From a virus: a DNA stretch of 21,485 nt. Below are positions 6,182 to 12,364 of this stretch, piece after piece. The notes below the pieces were generated by a model that did no database searches, was not told the origin of the DNA, and saw only the letters and a program-made list of their open reading frames with translations. The stretch spans positions 1-21,485 of the IMG/VR virus record IMGVR_UViG_3300046809_000259; one strand, given 5' to 3'. The number at the start of each line of letters is the position of its first letter. Position 1 is the stretch's first letter. The translations under genes were made by a program, and so were the position numbers.

Positions 6182-6282
6182 TAGGATGAACCGTAGGCAC
6201 AAGTACTTTGTTATGTGGTTGATATTGGCTGATGATTTCCCAGATTATGGAACATGTGCCTGCCTGCCTACGCTTCATCCTA
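6182..6282. repeat. 18-bp inverted repeat in divergent gap
   Basis: TAGGATGAACCGTAGGCA at 6182-6199 and its reverse complement at 6265-6282 match at 17 of 18 positions, separated by 65 bp. Allowing a 4-base insertion (GGCA) in the right arm, pairing extends by CA. It lies between the leftward gene starting at 6140 and the rightward gene at 6399. It could be a pair of operator sites, one per promoter, or the terminal repeats of a very small mobile element. No clean target duplication is seen. Confidence 0.6.
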
Positions 6283-6398
6283 CGCGAATCGTGTGCGGTT
6301 TTGTGCGGATCATTCCGGTTCTTTCCGGTTGCGCGTCATGCTGGGATTGCTAGCCCATTGTTGACATCGTGCGCTCGTAGCTAAAGGATTGGCATCAA

Positions 6399-6743
6399 AT
6401 GACCATCGACCCTGATGTGCTGGCAGCGCTCGAGCGCGCAGAATATGAGTTGCGCGACTGTTCCGGGTCCGTGTCGGATTCAGCGTCGCGTACCGCGATG
6501 TTGCAGGCGGCGGACTTCGTCAGTGCGACGATTCGCAAATACACGGCCGCTTCGTGGAGAAAGTTGTTGGCTGATCAGGCCAATCGGATCGCGGAGCTAG
6601 AGGCCGAGGTTAGGGCACAGTCTGCTGTGATTGACAACCTTGAGGCAGAGTTACGGCGGGTGCGACCTTCGCCTGTGACACATGTCACACCAGAGCCGAT
6701 GCGGCTTCGTAACGGTAAGGTAACGCGGCGGGAGGCCAAATGA
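6399..6743 (+). CDS. coiled-coil hypothetical protein
   Basis: The 114-residue protein has a long heptad-like segment (LLADQANRIAELEAEVRAQS, AVIDNLEAELRRV) at residues 55-88, predicted as a coiled coil, and a basic tail. AAGGA at 6384-6388 precedes the start. The gene lies just downstream of a TTGACA box at 6361 with no convincing -10. Its stop overlaps the next ATG. It begins a run of small rightward genes up to 9617. Function unknown. Confidence 0.65.
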   Translation: MTIDPDVLAALERAEYELRDCSGSVSDSASRTAMLQAADFVSATIRKYTAASWRKLLADQANRIAELEAEVRAQSAVIDNLEAELRRVRPSPVTHVTPEPMRLRNGKVTRREAK

Positions 6744-6985
6744 CCATCAACCGCCTGATGCGCCGCGGCGAGGTCTCGGCCCGCCACGCCCTGCCCCTCA
6801 AGACGAGGGAGGATTCACACTATTCCGCCACGCGCGGCGTGACAGATCGGCATTGCGGGCCTACAAGCAATTGGCCGCATAACGATTGCCGGCATTTCGT
6901 CGGACCGAATGCGTGCACCGAGGTTGGTGGCGTGATAGCCCGACGAGGGCTATGCGACTGGTGGAAGTCAACAAAGGGAGATTAA
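6740..6985 (+). CDS. four-cysteine HiPIP-like small protein
   Basis: The C-terminal half reads RHCGPTSNWPHNDCRHFVG, then PNACTEVGGVIARRGLCDWW. Cysteines 39, 50, 59 and 72 follow the order C..C.HF..PNAC..V.G.I...G.C.WW. This resembles the binding pattern of high-potential iron-sulfur proteins, which hold a 4Fe-4S cluster, and similar small phage proteins I recall. Cluster binding is inference. ATGA overlap with the preceding gene and GGAGG at 6731-6735 support translation. Confidence 0.6.
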   Translation: MTINRLMRRGEVSARHALPLKTREDSHYSATRGVTDRHCGPTSNWPHNDCRHFVGPNACTEVGGVIARRGLCDWWKSTKGD

Positions 6986-6988
6986 TCA

Positions 6989-7178
6989 ATGAAGGGTCTT
7001 GTTGCAGGAATAATGCTGCTGGCGCCCTGCCGTGCTGCAGATCGACTTGCCGTTCCAGCCCGTACCTGTTCCAGTGGTCGGCGCCGGCTTGCCGGGGCTG
7101 GTCGCCGGATGCCTCGGGCTCGTGGTGCTGGCTCGTCGCAGGCGAGGTCGTAATGCGGAAACAAATATCAAAGCGTAA
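6989..7178 (+). pseudogene. frameshifted signal-peptide/GAGLPGL membrane protein
   Basis: ATG 6989 has an excellent AAGGGAG site 8 bases upstream and encodes MKGLVAGIMLLAP, a signal-like start. After 7027 the sensible protein continues in another frame as AVLQIDLPFQPVPVPVVGAG, LPGLVAGCLGLVVLA, RRRRGRNAETNIKA, then TAA at 7176-7178. Removing the single T at 7028 joins them perfectly into a 63-residue protein. The tail has the layout of PEP-CTERM-like or small phage membrane proteins: a GAGLPGL motif, a hydrophobic helix and an arginine cluster. It is either a one-base insertion, a sequencing error or a frameshifting site. Confidence 0.6.
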
Positions 7179-7320
7179 GTGGAAGGCTCGGTGTCGCATC
7201 GGGAGAGAAATACCTCTCACCGAGATTGTTAACCACAGGTTGAATACGTGGTTTGACTTCGACTATGCACCGCATGGCGAGTACACGTATTTTTTCGTAG
7301 CGAGAGGCAAACAATTCTGA
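7153..7320 (+). CDS. 55-residue basic hypothetical protein
   Basis: ATG 7153 follows GAGG at 7144-7147 by 5 bases. The product starts MRKQISKRKWKARCRIGREI, then has a tail rich in aromatic residues (NTWFDFDYAPHGEYTYFFVA). It overlaps the end of the frameshifted membrane gene by 26 bp. No family is recognised, and a fair chance remains that it is fortuitous. Confidence 0.45.
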   Translation: MRKQISKRKWKARCRIGREIPLTEIVNHRLNTWFDFDYAPHGEYTYFFVARGKQF

Positions 7321-7353
7321 GTCGATGGCTCGGAGGCGTCGAAGGGTGCTGCA

Positions 7354-7515
7354 ATGACCGAGTGGACGAGTCGCACGCCGCCGTCGTCTGGCATGTTACC
7401 ACGATGGACTGACGACGGCCGCTTGCTGGTGCTCGACAACCGCGGCTTTTGGATTACGGTGAACATCAACAAGAGCGTGCCAAGCTGGCATCAACCGGGA
7501 GCATCAAATGTCTGA
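7354..7515 (+). CDS. 53-residue hypothetical protein
   Basis: ATG 7354 follows an AAGGG ribosome site. The product begins MTEWTSRTPPSSGMLPRWTD and has a short β-like core (DGRLLVLDNRGFWITVNI). It ends 8 bp inside the next gene, the tight spacing usual here. No family recognised. Confidence 0.5.
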   Translation: MTEWTSRTPPSSGMLPRWTDDGRLLVLDNRGFWITVNINKSVPSWHQPGASNV

Positions 7516-7939
7516 GTCGATGGAAAGCATGTACCGCCGCGGGGTGATCAGCCGCAAGCAGATGGGCCGCATGGCCAAGCCGGCGATCCTAAACAAGACG
7601 ACGTCCCAGGCCTCGAAGATGGCGTCCTTTGATGGCAAGGGCCGCAAGGACGAGGGCGGCGTCCGCGACCGCGGCGAGGTTCCGACGACGGAGATCAATC
7701 ACCCGACGAACCAGAAACGCGGCAAGGTCGGAGCCGTCAGCAAGGGCGGCGGCGTTGGCAAGAGCGGTCAGCGTGGCGCCGGCGCCATCAACGAAGAGCA
7801 GACGCCCAAGTTCCCCGCGGGCGGCACCGTAAAAAAAAACGCTAAGCCGGTAGGGCGACGAGGGCTCGGCGGCGCGTCGGCTGGTCTTCGATCCAGCGGG
7901 CCGAAGTACGGTGGTCCGTCCTCGCGCGCTAATGGATAG
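7508..7939 (+). CDS. 143-residue basic Gly/Lys-rich phage protein
   Basis: The product begins MSESMESMYRRGVISRKQMG and becomes low-complexity and highly basic (GKGRKDEGG, KGGGVGKSGQRGAGAI). It is probably disordered and possibly nucleic-acid binding. A run of nine A bases at 7831-7839 encodes VKKN; slippage there would end the protein within a few codons in either other frame. Function unknown. Confidence 0.6.
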   Translation: MSESMESMYRRGVISRKQMGRMAKPAILNKTTSQASKMASFDGKGRKDEGGVRDRGEVPTTEINHPTNQKRGKVGAVSKGGGVGKSGQRGAGAINEEQTPKFPAGGTVKKNAKPVGRRGLGGASAGLRSSGPKYGGPSSRANG

Positions 7940-7942
7940 GCC

Positions 7943-8137
7943 ATGCAAAAGCAGATCGAGGCTGAGACGCCACGATTGGATGGGCTTATCCAATTGGATG
8001 ATGCGGGAACGCTTTTCTACGTGGCGATGCGTAGGTGGGTGGGTGAAAAAGTCATTGACGCTGCTAGGAAGGTATACGCCCCTCACTACACCACAGGTTG
8101 GGCCGACTGGTATGAACACGGAGGCGAGTTGCCATAA
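7943..8137 (+). CDS. 64-residue hypothetical protein
   Basis: The product (MQKQIEAETPRLDGLIQLDD start) is a compact helical protein with a Trp/Tyr-rich end (YTTGWADWYEHGGELP). A GGATAGG ribosome site precedes it. Its TAA overlaps the next gene's ATG by one base (TAATG), so the pair is coupled. No family recognised. Confidence 0.6.
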   Translation: MQKQIEAETPRLDGLIQLDDAGTLFYVAMRRWVGEKVIDAARKVYAPHYTTGWADWYEHGGELP

Positions 8138-8334
8138 TGGGTGGCATAATCACCCTTGTCATTACGATGGTGGTCGGCGGCCACGATGTCGAGCGTCATC
8201 AGCCCATGTCGTCAATGGAACAATGCTGGATCGAAGCACGAAAGACTATGGCTGAGATGCAATTCAGCCACGACAATGCAAAGATCACGAAGATCGGCAT
8301 CGGTTGCGTGGTTGATGGAGGCGATCCGGCCTAG
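8137..8334 (+). CDS. 65-residue exported or membrane-anchored protein
   Basis: The N-terminus MGGIITLVITMVVGG is a short hydrophobic signal or anchor. The remainder is polar, with two cysteines (EQCWIEARKTMAEM, KIGIGCVVDGG) that could form a disulfide in the periplasm. It is coupled to the preceding gene. A membrane or lysis-related role is possible but not shown. Confidence 0.55.
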   Translation: MGGIITLVITMVVGGHDVERHQPMSSMEQCWIEARKTMAEMQFSHDNAKITKIGIGCVVDGGDPA

Positions 8335-8349
8335 AAGCAAGGTGTTATA

Positions 8350-8460
8350 ATGGCCTGGGCCATCTCAATCGCGCTTGCGCTGATCGGGGTCGGCCTGCTG
8401 CTATGGCATGCGCGTCGAGAAAAGTACGATCCTTATAGGATAAGGCGACATCGCAAGTGA
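8350..8460 (+). CDS. 36-residue single-span membrane protein
   Basis: The product MAWAISIALALIGVGLLLWH continues with a basic ARREKYDPYRIRRHRK tail, giving one membrane helix followed by positive charges (N-out/C-in). AAGG lies 8 bases upstream. It could be a small holin-like or anchor protein; nothing in the sequence decides. Confidence 0.55.
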   Translation: MAWAISIALALIGVGLLLWHARREKYDPYRIRRHRK

Positions 8461-8466
8461 CTGGCA

Positions 8467-8520
8467 ATGACGGCCACGGTGTTATGGCTGATGATTGTCG
8501 TTTGCATGGTGATCGTGTAA
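8467..8520 (+). CDS. 17-residue hydrophobic peptide (doubtful)
   Basis: The frame encodes MTATVLWLMIVVCMVIV, entirely hydrophobic, directly after another membrane peptide. No ribosome site is obvious. It is listed because of its composition and position; a chance ORF is equally likely. Confidence 0.2.
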   Translation: MTATVLWLMIVVCMVIV

Positions 8521-8578
8521 AGTGTCCCAGTCGCAGATAGCGGCACGCGCGACGAGAAAAGTATTAAGGAGCAATATC

Positions 8579-8821
8579 ATGGCAAACGATCCGACGTATG
8601 CGGGTACGAAGAACGAGCCGGTTCTACCGATGGGCGGCCCGCCGCCCGCGAGGCCGGACGCGCCCGTCGAGCCGGAATTGAGCCCGCAGGACCGGCTCGA
8701 GGCGCTGCTGCTGCACGTTCGATCGCAGGCTCAGAGCGGCGCGCCGGTATCGCCTTACATTCTCAAGGAACTCGACAGCATCGTAACGGCTGGCCGCGTG
8801 GAGCCGGCGCCTGCGGCCTGA
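8579..8821 (+). CDS. 80-residue Pro-rich hypothetical protein
   Basis: ATG 8579 has AAGGAG 8 bases upstream, preferred over the earlier start at 8522. The product opens MANDPTYAGTKNEPVLPMGG with a Pro-rich stretch (PPPARPDAPVEPELSP), then a helix (DRLEALLLHVRSQAQSG). Its stop overlaps the next ATG (TGATG). Function unknown; possibly virion-associated given its place before the packaging genes. Confidence 0.6.
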   Translation: MANDPTYAGTKNEPVLPMGGPPPARPDAPVEPELSPQDRLEALLLHVRSQAQSGAPVSPYILKELDSIVTAGRVEPAPAA

Positions 8822-9195
8822 TGGCTGACACCGCCCCTTCGTCCAACAACCGCACGGTCGTCTATCGCGGCCGTGCCGAGCGGGAGCGCCCTCGGATGTC
8901 AGGCTTTGCGGCATCGCCGTTGCGGCAGTCGAACGGCGCAGGTGGAGATGGTCAAATGCCATGGTCTGGGAAGAGTTTTGCCGCCAAGCACAACAAGAAA
9001 TTGTCGGGAGCCGGCGCGGCGAAGGCTGCGGAACAGGCCAATGCTATATTAAGAAGCGGTGCAGATGAAGGGGTGGCTATTGCGGTCGCAAATAAACGCG
9101 CTAATATGATGCGTAAGCGCGGCAATATCTCCGGGCGAGCTGCGTCGAGCACTGGGCTTGATCGCGACCGGGATGTGGATGCCGCTACGGCATGA
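8821..9195 (+). CDS. 124-residue hypothetical protein with MPW..KSF..KHN motif
   Basis: After a basic, disordered first 45 residues comes MPWSGKSFAAKHNKKLSGAG, followed by AAEQANAILRSGADEGVAIA and VANKRANMM. This second part has the look of a stand-alone phage family of about 60 residues (MPW-xxKSF-xxxHNKKLSG... ANA...GDEG.AI..AN). An internal ATG at 8956 (MPWSG) could be the start of the short form. Function unknown. Confidence 0.55.
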   Translation: MADTAPSSNNRTVVYRGRAERERPRMSGFAASPLRQSNGAGGDGQMPWSGKSFAAKHNKKLSGAGAAKAAEQANAILRSGADEGVAIAVANKRANMMRKRGNISGRAASSTGLDRDRDVDAATA

Positions 9196-9209
9196 GGAAC
9201 GGATATCAC

Positions 9210-9617
9210 ATGAACGAATTCAGCCAAGACTACGAGCCGGATGTGGCTGTCGAGCCGACCAAGAAGCGCCGCGGCTGGCCTAAGGGTCAGAAGCGCGGGC
9301 CGCGGAAGGCGAAGGCTGAAGCGATGTATGGCAAAGCAGTGGTAAAGAAATGGGCTACTGCTGGACAGAAAAATAGCGCATCACTTCCCAACGGCGCCGA
9401 GCAACCCAAGACGTTGACACAACTCATGTTCAACGTCGACCGCGCGACGGCGCTCGTCCTCAGAGCCATGAGCAACGCGATGTCAGATGAGGAAAAAGCC
9501 TTTTGGTCGGATTGGACGACGGAGGAATTTGACCGCCTGAAAAGCATCCAAAAGGAAATGGTGAGAAATTGGTTGGCAGCGGGAGCACCGCATAAAGCAT
9601 CCAAAAGGAAATGGTGA
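9210..9617 (+). CDS. 135-residue basic protein upstream of large terminase
   Basis: ATG 9210 is preferred to 9192 because a GAGGA site at 9194-9198 precedes it. The N-terminus is rich in Lys/Arg (KKRRGWPKGQKRGPRKAKAE, residues 17-36); a helical region follows (QLMFNVDRATALVLRAMSNA, FDRLKSIQKEMVRN). Position just before the large terminase and the basic, helical nature suit a small terminase subunit or its accessory, but no HTH is evident. The C-terminus was altered by the 30-bp duplication at 9541-9623, so WLAAGAPHKASKRKW may not be ancestral. Confidence 0.55.
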   Translation: MNEFSQDYEPDVAVEPTKKRRGWPKGQKRGPRKAKAEAMYGKAVVKKWATAGQKNSASLPNGAEQPKTLTQLMFNVDRATALVLRAMSNAMSDEEKAFWSDWTTEEFDRLKSIQKEMVRNWLAAGAPHKASKRKW

Positions 9618-9623
9618 GAAATT
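9541..9623 (+). repeat. 30-bp perfect direct repeat at the 3' end of 9210-9617
   Basis: The 30 bases starting AAAGCATCCAAAAGGAAATG are identical at 9541-9570 and 9594-9623, a 53-bp period that is not a multiple of three. In the frame of the first copy the second would read KSIQKEMVRN followed by TAG, but the shift places it in another frame. It looks like a recent duplication. Confidence 0.85.
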
Positions 9624-9656
9624 AGCCCAGCGCATGGATGCTGTGGATGACGCGCC

Positions 9657-12236
9657 ATGAACGCGCACTCTGGCATCCCGCTATCAGGCGACATCGCGCT
9701 TGATCTGCACCTACAGCCGAAGCAGTGGGTGGCGTTTGATACTCCCGCTACAGAGGTATTATTCGGCGGTGCAGCCTTTGGTGGCAAGAGCCATCTTATG
9801 CGCGTGGCTGCGATTCTGTGGTGCAGTGAAATAGCTGGATTACAGGTTTATTTGTTCCGCCGCATCCGTGATGATCTCGTTAAAAATCATATGGAAGGTC
9901 CTAAGGGGTTTAGGGCGCTGCTGGCGCCGTGGACATCTACTGGAATATGCAGGATTGTTGAGAACGAAATACGGTTCTGGAATGGAAGCAAGGTTTATCT
10001 GTGTCATTGTGAGCACGAGACAGATATATACAAATACCAAGGAGTAGAAGCGCACGTTTTATTAATCGATGAACTTACACATTGGACTGAATCTATGTAC
10101 CGTTTCTTGAGAAATCGTGTGCGCATGGTCGGAATTACTTTGCCGAAGCAGTATGAGGGCCGGTTCCCGCGGATTCTATGCGGGGCTAATCCTGGCAACA
10201 TCGGCCACCTATGGGTCAAGCGGACGTTTATTGAAGGTGATCAGCCGCTGAAGATCAGGTTGATGCCGGCGTCCGAGGGCGGGATGCTGCGGCAGCTCAT
10301 CCCGGCTCGGCTCGAGGACAACGAGATAGGGGTTCACGATGATCCAGAATATGAGGCGCGTTTGGAAGGCCTTGGCTCGGCGACGCTCGTTGCCGCCATG
10401 CGATGGGGAGACTGGGATGTCGTCGAGGGCGCCTTCTTTGACTGTTGGCAGCACCGCAAGCACGTTATCGCGCCGTTCGCTGTTCCAAAGGATTGGGTGC
10501 GCTTTCGCAGCGCTGACTGGGGCTCGGCTAGTCCCGGAAGCGTTGGCTGGTGGGCCGTCGTCCAGGACGATTACAAATTGTTTGACGGCGACGGTGGAAT
10601 TGCCATTGATGAAGTGCTCACTGACGGAGGAGGAATTCGACGAGGCGATGAAAAATTGGCGCCCGGCCATAACGTACTGGGAACCCGACTGCTCCCCCGC
10701 GGTGCCCTCGTCCGCTACCGCGAGGACTACATCGCCAGCGGCCCAGGAAAGGGCCTAAAGCTGACGGCAGAGCAGGTAGCAGATCGGATTATCGAACGCG
10801 AGAAGGACGATCCACGACTTGCGTACGCGGTCCTGGACCCGAGCACGTTCAAGGAGGATGGTGGACCGTCGATTGCGGAGCGGATTAATACGAAGCTCGT
10901 CAAGGCCAAGCTGCCGGCGTTTCGCAAGGCGGATAATGCCAGGGTGACGAAGATCGCTGGGCATGGCAGCGGGCCGATGAGCGGCTGGGACATTGTGAGG
11001 CAGAGGATGATCGGGACGGGAACGGCGGACGATCCGCATCCGACGATCTTCTGGTTTTCTACGTGCTTGAATTCGATCCGCACCATTCCCGCACTGCAGC
11101 ATGACCCGGCACAGCCCGAAGATATTGAAAAGTCGGCCGAGGATCACTGCTTTAGTAGCGATACGCTTGTCAGGACTTCGGAAGGGCTGTATTCTTTCGC
11201 TGAACTGATGGGGAAAACCGGTCTTGTGCGATCTCATGATGGCGAATGGCACCGGTTCCGATCAGTCAGGCTCATTAAGCACGATCAAGAGATGGTGCGC
11301 CTGAATTTCAGCGATGGGGCAGAGATACGATGTACATCAGACCATCAATTTCTGACGGCGAGGGGGTGGATGGCGGCGAGCAATCTTCTGGGATCAGCGA
11401 TCCTGTCGTTATCACAAACACAGCCCAAGAATTTGACGGCAAGAGATATTATTTCTGTGGAGGCCGCTACTATCGAGGACCGGGCGGCCTCCTTCATCGC
11501 CTTGTTTGGATTGCCAACAATGGCGCAATCCCGAAGGGGTGGCATGTCCATCACAAAGATCGTAACCGCCACAACAATGCAATTGCAAATCTTGACTGCA
11601 TGTCTTCGAACGCTCATCAATCCGGCGAGCATGGGGCCGAAACTGGCGCTAGAGGGCGTATCTATATCGAGTGCGCTCGCGAGGCTGCTCGTGAGTGGCA
11701 CGGATCTCCGGAAGGAATTGCTTGGCATCGCGAGCATTATGAGAAGCATTGCGCCGCCGCTATCCACGTTAAAGAGCAAAAAATATGCGAAGCCTGCAAC
11801 GCAACATTTAATGGACGACCAGGGGACAGCAATAGATTTTGCTCGAATGCCTGCAAGTCGCGATGGCGCAGAGCATCTGGAGTGGATGATGAGAAGCGCA
11901 TTTGTGCTGAATGCGGAGAAAGCTTCGTTACCAATAAATATAGCAAACAGAAGCGTTGCTCCTACCGCTGCAGTGGCATCAACAGCGCTCGCACTAGGAC
12001 CGATCTGTTCTGGCGTGAACGAAACAAGTCGCGCTGATGTTTACTGTTTTACGGTTCCAGACACGGGCAACTTTGAGATGGCTAACGGGATGATCGCTGC
12101 CCAATGCGCAGATGATGCCCGCTACGCCTGCTTGTCCCGCCCATGGCTCAAGACCAAGCTTGCGCCCGAGCCTGTGAAGGACGCCTATCGGCCTCCGGGT
12201 GAAGAGATACCGTCTTCGAACTTCAAGGTGCTCTGA
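9657..12236 (+). CDS. terL: large terminase subunit (packaging ATPase/nuclease) interrupted by an intein
   Basis: The 859-codon gene encodes the motor that pumps and cuts phage DNA. Visible motifs are Walker A at residues 37-45 (GGAAFGGKS), Walker B LLIDE at 135-139, coupling motif CGANPG at 175-180, and the RNase H-like nuclease with D287 in SADWG. The last acidic nuclease motif, read across the splice, is SAEDH-CADDARYACLSRPW. Residues 498-816 are an intein (11148-12104); removing it leaves about 540 residues, near the usual size. The ATG overlaps no upstream gene and follows 39 bases after the 9210-9617 gene. Residues around 322-346 may lie in a locally shifted frame (see findings). It should work with the portal at 15995. 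Confidence 0.93.
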   Translation: MNAHSGIPLSGDIALDLHLQPKQWVAFDTPATEVLFGGAAFGGKSHLMRVAAILWCSEIAGLQVYLFRRIRDDLVKNHMEGPKGFRALLAPWTSTGICRIVENEIRFWNGSKVYLCHCEHETDIYKYQGVEAHVLLIDELTHWTESMYRFLRNRVRMVGITLPKQYEGRFPRILCGANPGNIGHLWVKRTFIEGDQPLKIRLMPASEGGMLRQLIPARLEDNEIGVHDDPEYEARLEGLGSATLVAAMRWGDWDVVEGAFFDCWQHRKHVIAPFAVPKDWVRFRSADWGSASPGSVGWWAVVQDDYKLFDGDGGIAIDEVLTDGGGIRRGDEKLAPGHNVLGTRLLPRGALVRYREDYIASGPGKGLKLTAEQVADRIIEREKDDPRLAYAVLDPSTFKEDGGPSIAERINTKLVKAKLPAFRKADNARVTKIAGHGSGPMSGWDIVRQRMIGTGTADDPHPTIFWFSTCLNSIRTIPALQHDPAQPEDIEKSAEDHCFSSDTLVRTSEGLYSFAELMGKTGLVRSHDGEWHRFRSVRLIKHDQEMVRLNFSDGAEIRCTSDHQFLTARGWMAASNLLGSAILSLSQTQPKNLTARDIISVEAATIEDRAASFIALFGLPTMAQSRRGGMSITKIVTATTMQLQILTACLRTLINPASMGPKLALEGVSISSALARLLVSGTDLRKELLGIASIMRSIAPPLSTLKSKKYAKPATQHLMDDQGTAIDFARMPASRDGAEHLEWMMRSAFVLNAEKASLPINIANRSVAPTAAVASTALALGPICSGVNETSRADVYCFTVPDTGNFEMANGMIAAQCADDARYACLSRPWLKTKLAPEPVKDAYRPPGEEIPSSNFKVL
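11148..12104 (+). mobile_element. intein in terL, 319 residues
   Basis: The intein begins with Cys1 in block A (CFSSDTLVRTSEGL). Block B has T63 and H66 (IRCTSDHQFLTARGW). It ends with block F/G VYCFTVPDTGNFEMANGMIAAQ, then Cys+1. Excision would ligate EDH to CADDARY, restoring a conserved terminase motif. Non-canonical features are a terminal Gln instead of Asn and Ala instead of the penultimate His. The middle 227 or so codons show no LAGLIDADG or HNH in the intein frame; they instead overlap a full HNH gene in another frame (11330-12037). Splicing is inferred from the motifs, not shown. Confidence 0.88.
11330..12037 (+). CDS. HNH homing endonuclease nested out of frame inside the terL intein
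   Basis: Read one frame away from terL on the same strand, this 235-residue ORF is a convincing HNH_3-type homing endonuclease. It has RYYFCGGRYYRGPGGLLHRL, then WIANNGAIPKGWHVHHKDRN and RHNNAIANLDCMSSNAHQSG, with core H74/H75 and N83. Two zinc knuckles follow: CEAC...FCSNAC and CAEC...CSYRC. Its ATG lies 9 bases before the T63 codon of intein block B, and its TGA falls just before block F VYCF. No strong ribosome site precedes it, so expression may be by weak internal initiation or frameshifting. It presumably drives spread of the whole intein. Confidence 0.88.
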   Translation: MYIRPSISDGEGVDGGEQSSGISDPVVITNTAQEFDGKRYYFCGGRYYRGPGGLLHRLVWIANNGAIPKGWHVHHKDRNRHNNAIANLDCMSSNAHQSGEHGAETGARGRIYIECAREAAREWHGSPEGIAWHREHYEKHCAAAIHVKEQKICEACNATFNGRPGDSNRFCSNACKSRWRRASGVDDEKRICAECGESFVTNKYSKQKRCSYRCSGINSARTRTDLFWRERNKSR

Positions 12237-12364
12237 TGCCAAAGCGCGATTGGGAAGCGATTGGTCGCCGCCATGGCGAGTGGCTTGGCAAATGGTTCTT
12301 TTGGTGCTGCCCCGCTTTCTATGTTGAGGCATGGAAATCGATCAAACGTGAATTCTCGCGATGA
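12236..12364 (+). CDS. 42-residue Trp-rich protein
   Basis: The ATG overlaps the terL stop by one base (TGATG) and AAGGTG lies 5 bases upstream. The product MPKRDWEAIGRRHGEWLGKW continues FFWCCPAFYVEAWKSIKREF, an amphipathic and aromatic helix that may sit at a membrane or pack on another protein. Its TGA overlaps the next ATG. No family recognised. Confidence 0.55.
   Translation: MPKRDWEAIGRRHGEWLGKWFFWCCPAFYVEAWKSIKREFSR

Noticed and set aside
9541-9623. CRISPR-like array
   Set aside because: Only two 30-bp copies with a 23-bp gap, within a coding sequence, and no palindromic repeat.
11148-12104. Group I/II intron as an explanation for the terL interruption
   Set aside because: The terL frame is open through the insert and intein blocks A, B, F and G are present, so protein splicing fits better.
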